Notes under the pieces: generated by a model
Seen by the model: the letters and a program-made list of their open reading frames with translations, nothing else
The model's database searches: none
Told to the model about the DNA's origin: nothing
Program-made: the position numbers and the translations under genes
Assembly (NCBI GenBank): GCA_022829145.1
Contig: CM040741.1
Span: forward strand, 57,036,180-57,100,179
Direction of reading: 5' to 3'
Source: Albula goreensis
Taxonomy: Eukaryota > Chordata > Actinopteri > Albuliformes > Albulidae
Length of the DNA: 64,000 nt
Shown: positions 26,001-39,030 of the stretch, one piece after another
Layout: each line of letters opens with the position of its first letter
How positions within the stretch are numbered: position 1 is the stretch's first letter

Positions 26001-28774
26001 GTCACACATGATCAGAATATTGGACATACATTTATCTGGCATTAATCGGCCCAATACATTCATAGCTTTAAGGTGTTTGGTGATATGGTACCAATATTCT
26101 GATATACATCAGCAATATTACAACAATATTTTTCCTGGAATATTATGCTTTATGTTATGGAAGTGGTAGAATATGATCCAGGGTAATAATCATATGTTGT
26201 TATTAGTATGGGAATGTCTTACAGTGAGAACAGACATTTACAGGATTTTTTTATTTTAACAGGATTGTGTAAATATCAAAACTCTGCTTTTCTCCTAAAC
26301 ATGTAAAGTGAGGTTGGGAATGTTTATTTCACCTTTTTGTTTCCTCCTTCACCGAGTGCATGGGCAGTGTCACCAGGCTGGTGAAAATCCTTATATGTGA
26401 ATGCTCAAATAAATGAAGAAAAATAGCAGCATAGTTGAGGTGACATATTTTTATATTTAATTGTATGTGTTGTTACAGTTGTACAATACGGTGAGTCTGT
26501 TTGTGAGGGTCCGGCCTCAGGATGAACCATTTCCATTTCTCACGCCCGTCTGGAAACATCCTCAAATAGAGGGTGGGGGGGTTTGTCTCCTGAAAAGGGG
26601 GAGCTGGTGATGCTGTTCTGGGGAAGATAAATGTGTCCCTGCCTTTGCAGCGCGCTGTAGAAGGGCCCTTGGGGGAGAGGGCCTTGTGCATGCACCAGAG
26701 ACGGCAGATTAAAGCCAGATACACGGCAGCTTTTCTGCCTCACGCTCAGAGATGACAGGGCCATGAGGAATGGCCCCTTAACAGATAAGCCTTTTTATTT
26801 TTCAGGGGATAAATGGAAGCATACAGTCAGACCTACCAATGAGGCCATGTTTATGCTGACTAAAACAATGGGAGCGGTGCACAGCAGGTCTCACACAGCC
26901 TCAGAGCACTGTTTGAGACAGACAATCTGAACAGAGGTCTCTCTCGAAACAGGGTCTGACTTAAATGCCCTGAGGCTTAGTTCATTGGTTAGGTATGGAA
27001 ATCCTAAATTAAGCGTTTGAATGATTTTGTTATTATCAACAGACTTGTTTAGATAGTAGCTTGAACTGGGGACATTTTATTGTTCTTCACCAGAAGGTAC
27101 ATTGAGAAGGTAAAGTAGAAAATCAGCCAAAACAGAATTCTGGCTTTTCAATTGCCTGTAGTATCTATCTGTAGCCTGGCACCTGGCTTTGCAAGTTCCA
27201 GTGCTAAGAGAACAGCCTGTTTTAATAACGCTCAACTGGTATTTTTATGTATTTTATTTCATTTGTGATCCATATGTTCTTACAAGCTATGCCATCGGTT
27301 CATCTTTAAATGATATGTGTAAGTAACTTATATTAATAATATAATAAACTTTATCAGCAATTTCAGTCATTACCAAAATATCTAACTGTGCCCAGACTGC
27401 CTACATCTTTAAATTACAAAAATTAACAAATGAATCATTCAGTATCAAAGGCTGACTCCATAAAATTTATTTGGCAATATCCAGCAAAGTTTCAGATCTG
27501 TTCTGTTCTGTTCTTTGAAAGTTTAGGATAGTTTCTCAGACAAGCTGTTTGACTTTGAATATGTATGTAGACAGTGAGCATAACAGGGTTTGATCCTTTG
27601 GTTCTCTAAAGGCAGCATATTGCTTAAATCAAAAAAAGTTGGTTGATGAGTGAATGTTTGAACATTTTTGTTTGCATTATGTTAAATTAGGAGCAGGCAC
27701 AGAAAATGGAAAATATTGATCGTATATTCTTCCTGCTGAGCACAGATTTGTTTTTAAAGGATTGACTTTAAACAAATTCTCATGCTTTGATTCTGTTCAC
27801 AGCCAAAAGTATTTCAGCTAATGTGAAAAGCATTGCTGCCTGTTGTCTCCAGGGCTTGCAGCTATTGTGCTGAGTCAAGCAGTTTCTTTCCATACATACA
27901 GCTGAACGTTAGGCAGCAGAAATGCCTGCACAGCAGAAAGTGGAGATTCACAGGACGGCTAAGGGAGATCCCTGAGGACCTGATTTGACAGGGTCCCCTG
28001 GCAGAATGCTCACAGCTCTGCTTGTTCTAATACAACGAGAGGAGTGGAAGGGAAACGAGAGCATATGTGTATCTGCAAGAGAGAAAGAGAGTGAGATAGT
28101 GAGAGAGATATGCTTATTCATGTAGAGCTCATCTAACACCCCACTGCAGTTTCCTTTATAATTGTCAGAATATCCATAATGTAAAGGACAGAAATCCACA
28201 GAAGTGCTATGATCAAGTTACTCGTTGAAATGTCATGCACTGAAGCAGACAAGCTGTTACATTACCATTCAGCCTTCACTTCACAACCACTTATATTCTC
28301 CTTGTCCTCCTTGGCGTAATGTGTGTCACTGTGTGTGTGTGCGCGTGTATGTGTGTATGTTTTGTCACTCCAGGACCCGGCAGCGTCATCTACTTCAGAG
28401 GGAGACTCAGACACCCGAGAGGGCGAATCTGTGGCCATTAACTACAAACCATCCCCGCTTCAGATGAAAATCGGTCAGTATATTTATTATTTCCATCATG
28501 ATCTGATGTAGGCAGGAGTTAACTGACAGTAGCTATTCAAAGTCAAAAATGTGTCTGATCTGTCTTGCTTTTGTAATAAATGTTGCTCACACCAGGTCCA
28601 ACTATTCTGCCACCAAAGTATGTCTGTGATCTAGCCAGGAAAATTATTTAGTTACCAAAGTAATTATTTAATCAAATGGGAATAACTGCCAAAAAAGTGC
28701 TTGTCCATGAGCAGCCATACCCACCAAATGCCCTGCTACACTTTTATTTGCCTCTTTGAATTCAAACACACACA

Positions 28775-28805
<31 letters not shown>

Positions 28806-31800
28806 TATAGACCTTGTGTGTTCAAAGTGTGATAAGCAGTTAATGAACCCTTTGCTTTCAATTATTTCACTTGTTTCCTCCTAAAACTACATAAAAGGCA
28901 TATATAATAAAGCATACCCTACAGCAAATTTGCCAGGATGTCTTGTTTAGAAAAGCCATTTTCCAAAAGGAGTCAGGCTTGCAGTATTCACTGTGTTTCT
29001 AAAATCTTTGTTGAAATGGAGGCGAAAAATACAGGTTTGGAGGGCTCCACAGAACCCTCCACTCAGCGGCCTCCTTGCTGCCTCACTCAAGTGTGTCTCT
29101 GTGTGGTGCAGGAGTCCCCACCCAAAAACCCGCCCCTTCCCATGCATTCTGCTCCAGATCACATGTAGCTCAGTCCTCATCAAGCACAGTTGTCCCAGGA
29201 ATCTATGTTTACAGCATACTGAGCGTGTTTGACATAGCTGACATGGGTATTATTCCCAGAGGCTAAACTGGTTCATTCCACCTTTACAGGAAGGGACAAA
29301 TCTCAAAACACAATGAGACACCGTTAAAAAATAATTGAAGCTAACTAAAAAAAAAAAGCTGTGAAACTTGAAGTGGCATCAGATTGATTAGCTGAAGTCC
29401 TCTCTCTCCCCCTATCCCCCCACTGGAGGAGGCACACAGAATATCAGCGATGTCGTTTTGATGGAAATAATTAAGCTTCATGCTGCAATCAGCTTCCCAG
29501 CAGCTCCATTATTCACATTCCTGTAGAGCAAAAAAAAAAAAAAAAAAAAAAAAGAACAAGCTGGAACCAACAAGGCAACTTCCCGAAAGTCACACTAAAG
29601 TCAAGCAGCAATACAGAGCAACCAATTTTCTGCAGGGTCCTGCGTCCAAAATTGGCTGCTTGAGTTCTATAGGAAGTATACCACAGAATTTAGAGTCTTC
29701 TTGCAGTCCTTCAAACATCTTTCTAAACTACAGGAGGTAACAGAGAAGCTATGTGTCTGTACAATACAGAACATCTCACCTTTTTATTAATTTTCAGAAG
29801 ATGCATCAAATTGGTATACTTGAATTTCTACAGAAGAATGACCAGACTTCAAATGTTAAGAATACAGAGTACTGTAATGAACCTATAGAATATGTTAAAA
29901 TTCCTGACTAGTTCAGCTGTTAGCAGCATGACCCCCATATCTGCAAATACTTTGGGTTTTTCAGTGTATATTTGTGGTCTTTACAATGCACAATCTGATA
30001 GCCACTAGCCATCTCTCTGTTCAGACAGCCAGTGTTTGGGTGAGTATGTGACAGTTATGTGAAACTTCAAGTCCTGCAGTTCTCCATTTCAAAGGGCAGA
30101 AACCTCTGAAGTTTCACTAATTATTTTAACTGAAAATAAATTAAAACATTCATGTGTATTCTTATTGTGATCTGTCTTTGTCAATGTCACATAAACTTTT
30201 ATGTTTGTCCTTGAGAGAGAAGCCCTCATTAATTAATTACAAGACAAGTCTGGAATGGGACAACTCCAAAATAATGGCAATGACCAGGCAAAGAGGAGGT
30301 AATGGGAGGAGGATAGACATTTCTCTCCTGAGGGTGCAGACATGAGAAGTGTCATCCAATTAGCCAATCTTATAAAATCATGTGCAAGACTCAGACAAAA
30401 ATCCATTTGCAAAAAGAAGAAAGCCTTTAATATGTGATTTGCAGTGTCACCATTGAATTGTTCAGGTGAAGATTTTTTAATGAAAATTATGAATAAACTG
30501 CCAGAGAGGAGGTGAAAAAAGCCTCCGTACAAAGTAAGATATACTTCGCAAATAAGGTCGACAGCAATGCGCACAGCATCCAAGCAACTGTTCCTGTGCA
30601 AATGCTTTATTTAAGTCTCCATAAATAAGATATCCAGGGAAAAAGGATGAAAACCTGTCCAGCTCTTTAGGATTGATTTCTTAGAATCAAGCCTGACTGT
30701 AAAATGTAAAATTCCAAGCCTTTTTTGAAACAATTCAATTGAAATCTGGATTGGGACTTGGGCATGTTCTCAAAGGAAATGAATATCAGGCAGTTTTGCA
30801 TTGCTTCCAGGACAGTCATGAATTTCTGTTTGCTAAGCAACAGGTCACTGTTGAAAAGTGTTGTTGCCTTAGGGAACTGAGGGATCAAATGGGATTTCAA
30901 AGCCAAAAACAAAACCAAAGAAAATACGAAGGGAAACACAGAATGAGCATAAACACAGTCTTGCATTTATTGGTATATATTTACGAGATCAAAATAACCA
31001 ATCAAAAAAGGAATTCAACAAATCCTGTTTTAATATTTAAAAATATGAATATGAAAAAAAAATTGATCATTCATTTTCTATCATATATCATATTTTTCTA
31101 GTACACGTGTTCTCTGAGTACATGGTAGTTATATAGAATATTGTTGGACATGTGAGTGTTTTTCTTTTTACTTTGTATTGTAATTTGTACACATCTGATA
31201 GCATGCTGCTATTTCCTGTGTTTGATAGAGAAGCAGAGAGAGCTGGCCAGGAAGGGTTCGGTGAAGAATGGAAATGTGGGTAGTCCAGTCAATCAACAGC
31301 CCAAGAAGAACAACGTCATGGCCAGGACACGGTGAGATCAGGGGTGAGGGTGGTTGTACTGCAGTGGCATGGAGCAGAGGCATTTTAAAGACTGTACTGT
31401 GGGAGTTGAAGTCTAAAGTGTAAGATCTTAAAGTGTGTGGGCACGCTTTGGACTTCACCTCCCAGTTGCCCCTCTTCAAAACTGCAATTAGTTTCTTGGA
31501 ACAGCAGTGATCTGATGAACAGACATGCCGATGTCAGCTGGCAAGCACTTCTTTAAAAAAACAATGATTTTGAGAAAGTTATAATAACATTCTTATCTGT
31601 GTTTTTATGTTTTTCCTCCTCTCTTATAGGTTGGTCGTCCCCAATAAAGGCTACTCTTCTTTAGACCAGAGCCCTGATGAGAAGCCCTTGGTAGCATTAG
31701 ACACAGACAGGTAAAGCAAGACAAGCTCCCTTTTAAAACATCTGAATTTGCTTCATTAGAGATTCACTGACAGACAACACTGCCTATCTGAGGGGTCAAA

Positions 31801-34572
31801 ATCAAGTGACATCAGAGAACAGAAGGCTCAATTTCCACTAGTGGTCACTTCAAGAGAAGGCATGGATCTGGGCCTTTATTGGAGCTCCTAAGTATTTGGT
31901 CAAAGTTTCTGCCAGACGGTTTAGTCTAATTGCTTTTGAACATTATGTAATGAGTTCACATTCTCTGCTGATAAAAGCGGTGGTCAAAGGGGAAGTGGTG
32001 TCTAATTAGAGCCTGGCAGCTCTGGCCATTTCTTAACGATTTTATCTATGCATTAGCACCCTGATTGAAATCCGGTGTGGGATTGAAGGGATCATTTTGT
32101 GTGCAAGGAAAAGGGGGATCAAAGGCGGAACAGTACACTGAATTGTGGCTCTCATGTGGCTTTTCTCATTTCATTTTTAGTGGTTTCAATTCTGTTCTTT
32201 TGCACAGCTCTTGTGATCTAGAAAATCATTTATAAGGAGATCCTTAAGGAAAATGCTTAATAATCTCCTTTTTGTCCTCAGAAAGTTTAGTAACTTTGTT
32301 TGCCAATATGAAAAAGGATGATTAGGAAGTTAAGATTTAATCATCCAGGAAACAACTTCATCTCTGTTGGGTTTATTTAGAGGCAGTCGTTCACATTTAT
32401 TTCTAGGTAAATGAAAGTATAACTTTTTACATCACAGTCAGTTTGGCAAATCATTATAATGAGTGCTGCATTTGCCATACTGTATGAGTGAAGAAATACC
32501 GTAATAAAACTTAAATTTAATGGTAAGTCAGGACAAGTCCAGCCCATTGTCCCCATCCTTAAGGGGTTTTTGATATTTTTGTCATCAATTAATTACATGA
32601 ATTACATTAATTATGCAATTACAAAACCATGTTACTAACCTATATGAATTACATGGGATCAGAACAGCGCAAGTGATTCCTCTGTATCACAACAATAAGA
32701 CAGGATGTGAGCTGTCTCCCATCCTGCTCAAAATTTGACAGTGTGAAACTAGCAACCGAAGATTTAATGTTGGGACTGCCAAGCTGTGGATGACCCCCCC
32801 TCAGAATTGTATGGGGTGCAGAAGTAGTTTTGGTCTTTTGCTAAAAAGCCTATCATTCACCATCTATCACATATATTTCAAATCAATACTTATCTTGCTC
32901 TCAAAACTGTAGCCCATAAAAGGCTATGGTTATGAGATGAAGCAATAAATGGAAGGATGTAAATAAATATATTGATTCATGAATGAACTGATGAATGGAT
33001 TGATGGATAGATGGGTACTATGACTGCGGTAGTGCTGGCCTAAATGAAAACCTGCGCTGAATCACAATGAGAATGAGAGGGAGAGAGAGGCAGTGCTGTT
33101 CCTCGCAGTCAAGTAGCTTTGGATGTGGAAAAAAATGTGCAAAACTGGGGGATATACGTCACAGGAAAAAAGGGGACGTCACACATAGCCCATGAGGCAG
33201 TTCACCCCCGCGCATCAGGCCCAGGATAATGGCCAGACCGCCTTCCCAGCTCTCCCAAGGCAGTGGATTAGAGAGCGGGATTTAGGTTGGGAAAAGCCGC
33301 TCAGCGTTTTCCCAGATCAGCGTGTCAGCGTTGACAGATGTGTCTCCCCCTCAGATTTTCCCAGCTGCTCAGAGGACTCCTCCCCCATGTTAGTGCTAAT
33401 CCTCAGGTGGATAGCTACGCTCTGCACCACAGACTTGCCGCATTGGGCAGCAGCAGGGAAAAGTTATTTTGCATGTTTTGCAGACATGTCGGCCTGTGGT
33501 AGAGCATCAGAATGATGAGTCTGGTGACCACAGTTGGTCCTTGTCAGTAGAACTTGAGTGAGTTGGTTTGCTATCTGAGTTTAGCCCTGGTGTTCAGAAG
33601 TAACAGCATCAACATACCATCCCATCTTCACTGTTCCTGTCCTTCCCTTTCAGTGACGACGACTTTGATATGTCCAGATATTCGTCGTCAGGATACTCCT
33701 CGGCCGAGGTGAGATGTCTGAGGGACCAGGTACCTATACGTTACAGCTAATGTCACTTATCCTTTAACTCGTCTCATTGGCTGCCCCTTACGTGACTCAT
33801 CTCCACCATTAATGTATAACAGATCACCCTCATCCCTCTAACATGTTGATCTCATTCTCTTCATAAATAATATTTCCCTGACCATTAATTGTATGCATAT
33901 CAGATCATCCGTATTATGTCATTTTTTTGACTTTCAAAAATTGGGTATTTCTGTGGAAGAACCTGCCACTCACTGTTATTACAGTAATGATAAGAGAAGT
34001 ACATTACCACATCTAGTAATGTTGTCACTATTTCTCCTATTGCCGTTGCTGCTTAGTAAAAGTAATACAGTAATGTCACTACTAATACTAAAAAACACTC
34101 AATTTTACTTAACAATGCAGCTCTTTTATGTAGATTTGTCAAGAATCATTAATGTTAGAACCCCAAACTATCATGTACGGTCAATAATTCTCATGGTAAC
34201 CCGTGAATATACTGTACTCTCCAGAAAAAAAGATAGCTTCAAATAAATTAACTTACGTTGTTCATTTATGTCGTAACATTATGTGCCCATTTAGTGCTTC
34301 ATGAAGCCTCCCCCTGCCATCACCATCTGTAGTTGTGTTTTGTGAAACTACTGTCATGAAGAAATGGAAAAGCCAGTGAAAGTAACCATATGGGTATCCC
34401 TTCTGTCCTGCAGCAGATAAACCAAGACCTGAACATACAGCTTCTCAAGGATGGGTACCGGCTGGACGAGATCCCAGACGATGAGGACCTTGACCTAATC
34501 CCCCCAAAATCTGTTAACCCCACCTGCATGTGTTGTCAGGCCACTTCCTCCACTGCCTGCCAGATCCAGTAG
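17018..34572 (+). CDS. fam219a: FAM219A family protein, complete, six coding exons
   Basis: Coding exons: 17018-17077, 28374-28473, 31229-31331, 31630-31710, 33654-33708, 34414-34572. They join in phase to 185 codons plus TAG, the length I recall for the human protein. The start is the tandem ATGATG (MMEEIDRFQVPT). The second exon carries GESVAINYKPSPLQ, the third VNQQPKKNNVMARTRL across the junction, and the fourth VVPNKGYSSLDQSPDEKP. An acidic, serine-rich block follows at about 115-133, then LLKDGYRLDEIPDDEDLDLI and a cysteine cluster at 171, 173, 174 and 182. No signal peptide, membrane segment or catalytic motif is visible, and the biochemical function is unknown. The protein appears largely disordered with many potential phosphosites, and the terminal cysteines could be acylated (inference). 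It is divergent from dnai1, as in human. Because teleosts may carry two copies, the a or b suffix is not assigned. Recognition is near certain. Confidence 0.96.
17078..28373 (+). other. fam219a intron 1 (11.3 kb), no nested gene seen
   Basis: All longer open frames here are unsupported by any protein family I recognise. The intron has the usual 5' position for regulatory content. Three stretches are less AT-rich, lack low-complexity sequence and read like conserved noncoding elements: about 20330-20830, 24240-24620 and 24960-25200. Low-complexity items are a T run at 21820-21835, TG-rich sequence at about 22110-22170 and a UG tract directly before exon 2. No tRNA, snRNA or transposon ORF was recognised. 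Confidence 0.8.
28320..28362 (+). repeat. TG-rich tract before the fam219a exon 2 acceptor
   Basis: An imperfect TG/CG repeat ends about 11 bases before the CAG acceptor of exon 2 at 28373, followed only by a short pyrimidine stretch (ttttgtcactccag). In RNA this is a UG repeat at a 3' splice site, the arrangement known to bind TDP-43 and CELF proteins and to lower exon inclusion in CFTR exon 9. Exon 2 is 100 bp, so skipping would shift the frame. Confidence 0.85.
28766..28805. repeat. CA microsatellite
   Basis: About nineteen CA units interrupted once by an extra C. It lies in fam219a intron 2. The related TG tract 400 bp upstream, next to exon 2, could pair with it in RNA and loop exon 2, though this is only a possibility. 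Confidence 0.95.
29530..29553. repeat. Poly-A run, 24 bases
   Basis: An uninterrupted A run in fam219a intron 2. The upstream sequence was inspected for a retroposed body, such as a processed gene or a tRNA-derived SINE head, and none was recognised. Confidence 0.9.
31960..32160 (+). other. Candidate conserved noncoding element, fam219a intron 4
   Basis: A compositionally balanced stretch in intron 4 with two TCF/LEF-like cores (gGTCAAAGgg near 31982 and GATCAAAGG near 32117) and a TAATTAG homeodomain-type core. Nothing codes here. The call rests on texture and motifs only; no alignment was available. Confidence 0.35.
33185..33440 (+). other. Candidate conserved noncoding element, fam219a intron 4
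   Basis: GC content rises clearly above the surrounding intron, and the stretch lacks repeats. One frame stays open for 107 codons (33192-33515), but the translation resembles no family and has no splice logic within fam219a, so I treat it as noncoding. It could be an enhancer. Confidence 0.3.
34408..34416 (+). other. NAGNAG tandem acceptor at fam219a exon 6
   Basis: The intron 5 end reads TGCAGCAG followed by ATAAACC. Splicing after the first CAG includes a glutamine codon (YSSAEQINQD). Splicing after the second removes it (YSSAEINQD). The reading frame is kept either way. The first acceptor gives the 185-residue form. Confidence 0.65.
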
Positions 34573-37500
34573 CCTGCATTGACTCCCTCCACACCCATCC
34601 CAAAACCCCTTGTCTGCAGTGAGTTTACTTCGCCACAAGAGCGGCAGCAGAGAGCAATGATGTAAAAATAAAACCAAGGTAATAATAATGAGGTGAAAAT
34701 GTTGAATTTAAATCTATTTAAAATGAAAAAAGAAAAAAAAAAACAAAAAAACTAAGACTAACAGTCATTGCTTCCTCCTATGGTAGGATATGTATGTCTC
34801 TGTGTTTTAGAGCCTGATGGGATCTAATTGAGGGCTGTTCAGTGGCAACCCCTTTGCCAATGTTCTGATAAGACTTTTATGTTCATTGTGTGGAAAAAAA
34901 AATAAATAGGAAGAAAATGGTAAAAAGAAGTATATTTTCGGGAGCAAGTACTGATTTGAAGACGGCTTTCTCTCTTCAGTCCTAGCCTCCACCATTACCA
35001 TAATTAGCTTTATTTTTTATTATCACACAAAGTTCCAGAATGATTGTACCATTTGCTGAAAAAATGACATGATTTAGAGAAATAATAAGGAATGAAGGAA
35101 AAGTAAATAAGGGAAAAAGATGAGAGCTAGGGCTCTTTGAATTGGTAATGACCTGTTTCTTGGGGAGTTTTGTGAATAAATCTCCTCTTTGCAACACTGA
35201 AAGTAGCACTGTAGCAACTACTAGGGAATTGCACTTGTCCACGGTTTGGCAAACTCCTCTTTCATTCTTTCAAAATTGGTGCAGCAGTTATTTAAAAGTG
35301 AATGGATTGAGAAGGGATTTGTCTTGGCCCAGACTCATTTTCTGCCTGGCATTGTGTCAGACGGTGGAAGGTCACAAATGTCAGAGAGAGAATTTTAGAT
35401 GCATATCTCAAAATCCATATTTTGTTTTTCAATGGATTGCTGAACGAATGTGTGCGGAAAACATTCCGGGTGTTACGGAATTTGTGAGCAGGGACTCGTA
35501 GCGAAAGCAGAAATAGACCTAGTGTTTCATGTCTTCAGAATGACTAGCTCACAACTTTGCATGCCACAATGTCTCCCCATTATGAACCTCATCTCAACAC
35601 TTCAAACACCATAGTAGTTATACTTTTATCTGTGCACTGTTTTGTTATCAAAGATATCAAAGTACTTGAACCCTGCTGGCTCCTCATTCGGGGCCAAACA
35701 TCGCTTGTCCGTATTCCTGGAGGCTGCTTGGTTTGCTCACCGCCCTTTTGTGTCTGGCAATTTGATGCTGAGCACTGATTTGCACAAGAAGACCTGAGTT
35801 CAGAACTGCAACACTGAAAGGGAAAAAGATTCTCTCTGCTGTGTGCAGAACAGTGGGATGACAGGGAAAAAGGAAAGGGTCACATAAGCAACAAAAGCAC
35901 CTATGAGCCAGAAAGGCTGTCGAACATGTTTTTGTCCCAGCGCTAACAGTGGGGAACGTTGCAGGGCTAGTACCATGTCAGAGCCACAGAACATTCGACC
36001 CTTGGGGTCTTTTTTCTGTTTGTCTTGTAGTGTGCTAATTTAAACTTTTTTTATTAACTAGTGTACAGTTTCTGTGCTGGAATGATGTCATTACAGTGCA
36101 TTTCTTCTTTTTTCTTACCTGTTGGTTTAATTGATGGCAGCTGGCAGAGATATTTCCAGTAACATTCCACAAACATTGTGCATAAACACCTATATGTTTC
36201 TGACACTCTTTCTGAACCACTGCAAGCTGTACCCCAGACTGTGAAATGGTGCCAAAAATATAATGTGAGATAAAGGAAGGTTTGAAAAGTAGTGAAACAT
36301 AATCCCCTCTGACAGAAAGATGGGATCCCTAGGTGCGTTGTTGCTGTATATGGTGTAGGTGCTTTAGTGCTAACACCTGCTGTCATGACCCCTAATGCTT
36401 GTCACTGGCTTTTTTCCTGCCATTAATGCCCCTTGTATTCGATTTATTTTTTTGCTCTGCTTTCAGCAGAATCAAGCATGAACTTCTGGCAGAAAAAAAC
36501 ACAACCGATCATTTTTCATAGTCAAACCAAAGAGACAGACCCCTTCACTAAGGCTGAAATAATGCCAAAATGTTTATCTTATCGAGTGAAAGGATGAAAG
36601 CACAGAGCTTGGGGCTTTATGTGAAGATGGGTGAGCCTTGGAAAGTGGTCAAATCATGAAATCGTGGGCTTTCCAAATCCCTGTGCATTGGGGCATTCCC
36701 CAGTAAATTTGGTTCCACATAGTGCTTCAGTCTGTAATTTGCATGCTGAATTATCTTTCACTCCTTTCCTGGATTTATAATGGAATTCATTTCATGAAGT
36801 ACACCTGGGGACATGAGAAACCTGAGAAAGATATAGATCGGTTAGTGAATCAGGAAATATGTATTCAGTGTGGTCTGAGACAGTGTGACGTGCTTGGACT
36901 CCAATGAAACCCATTTTTTTTCTTTTCCTAATAACTGACGTGACAAGCACAAAATTTATTTTAAAACTGTGCAGTAGTGCCATCCTGCTTTTAATTAATA
37001 TATTTACACACCGGTTTGACTCTTTACATTGAGTCATAGATGTTATGATGTTTGTATCATCTGTTTTGTGATTTGGAAATATTATATATGCCATACTCTA
37101 CAAACTTGGTCTCCTTCAGCAATTACTGTACTCCCTTCCTTCCCATCTGTACAATTGTAAGAGTGGCATAGGTATTATTTCTTTGTGTTTCCTAGTTTGG
37201 TAAAATGCATACAACATCACAATGGTTTTTGTGGAGATGGCTCCTGAAAAGGGTCTGCTATGGAGTTTCAGACATTGTTGAAAGTCTGTCTGCAATACAA
37301 ACCGTGGTCTGTTGTTCCTGAATCAGTGGTTTTTAGATTCAGCAGTGTAGCCATTTTAATCTTATTAAACACGTTTTTTGACGCATGCAAAAAGTTGACT
37401 CAGAGGTGTGTCCAAACAGCAGTGAGAGATTTTGCAATCCATTAAAAGTTTTCAAAAGGTAAATCTTGTTTGTTTAAGCAATTCTCAACAATGTAATAGA

Positions 37501-39030
37501 CCAATAGTCTCCCACTAAAAAGTCCTGGGGAAGAAATAAGATGAATGTGGTACTCAGATGACTGTAATATTTTTAAAGCTGTGCTTTGCAGGTTAGGTTT
37601 GCCATGTTTTCTGACTTTGATCCTAGGTTGGTAGACTTGCCCTCTCCTGTTACACTATAAAGATGGCCAGCTCTTGTTATCTCTGGTAACATCAGCGCCC
37701 CCTTTCTTTCATTATATGTCACTGTCATTGAACTGGGCTCCCATTATTTTGAGCACAAACAACCTCCATCCAGCTGGTGAAACAAAGAGATGTATGTGGA
37801 ACATGTCAGTATATGAATGATGTGAACTAGAATATTATAATATATAAATACATTTGCTCTGTATATGTATGTAATGAACTGTTTCCTGTTTAGTTTTTAC
37901 AGGGATGAGCTGTAACTGGATCAGGTGTATCTTGTCCTGATTCTGAATGAATGTACTTATGATGTATGAGAATGATATGTGTGTGAGACAGGTTTTTGAG
38001 CCTGCTGTCTAAATCGATTTTTGCTCTGTATAAAATGTCTTAGAGACTGTTCCTCCAGATGCACACAGTTTGTCTCTAAACAATTACTCCATCTAATTAA
38101 AATCCCCATTTGAACCCAAAAGCATTAGCTCCACTGTTTTACTCAATGCCCAAAGAAATGTTCAGTGGGGCAGTATATGTATTCAGTGTTATTTCTTTAG
38201 ACACAACACTTTGTATAATGTACAGAGGGAACACTATTTGTCTATTATGGTAAAGAAGTAATTTTGTTCTCAAAAGTTTCTTCCTTCAAGGCATTTTTCT
38301 TTTTGGTATATTCAGCCACTGGAAGACTAATTATTTGTTTGTAGAATCTTTATTTTCATTCAAGTAAATGAAGGCCTTGATTCAATTCTAGCTTTGTCTT
38401 GACAAAAACATTGAGCAAAAAAAGAATAAAGTTATGAGTTCTGTGGTCACTAATGATTGTTGATAGAAATAAAACAGTCTCTCTTAAGTTCCTAATTCAG
38501 AAATAAAAATAACAGTAAAAGATGGTGTGTTTAAAACTGAACCAAGGCTCAAATCTTGGGAGATTTGATGTTCCTACCCTACAGTGATTGGGAGAGCAGT
38601 GAATTGCCATGCACCAAGCCCCTCGCCATTCCCCGTCCTCAGACAGGCCAATTTATATGATGCCAAGCCCTCTGTACTGTTCTGCCTGGATGAATGGAAA
38701 GGCTTTTTTATCCTCCTTTTCTCAGCCCCATGTCTAGAAGTTAAAGATGAAGCAAAGTTCACTTTTTTGTCTCAACATCACACTAGCTGACAGCTCTGAA
38801 TAAGTTTGCTACATTAGAGTATGCCTTAAGTAATACATTTTATAGAACTTATATTTATTGCCAGTGTTGTGTTTTAATTTATTTGAGATATGAAAAGTAT
38901 GCATTTTTTTAACATAGAAACACCATTTTTTTTTTATTCTTATGATGATTAGCGTTATGAATATGAGAACATTTCCATATCAGTATTTAACAATGTTATT
39001 GTTCTGTGTAGTGTAACATATCAATAAATA
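34573..39030 (+). other. fam219a 3' UTR, with several poly(A) signals
   Basis: After the TAG, AATAAA hexamers occur at 34667, 34901, 38425, 38468 and 39023. The first two would give short 3' UTRs; the last would give one of about 4.4 kb. AT-rich, ORF-poor sequence continues throughout, as expected for a long UTR, but where transcription ends cannot be told. Region 34700-34760 is A-rich. A reverse CTCF-like core (agcgccccct) lies at 37694-37703. No independent gene is seen. Confidence 0.5.

Noticed and set aside
30233..30601. Open frames of 122 and 120 codons near 30233-31101
   Set aside because: Low-complexity, AT-rich translation with no homology and no in-phase splicing to fam219a.
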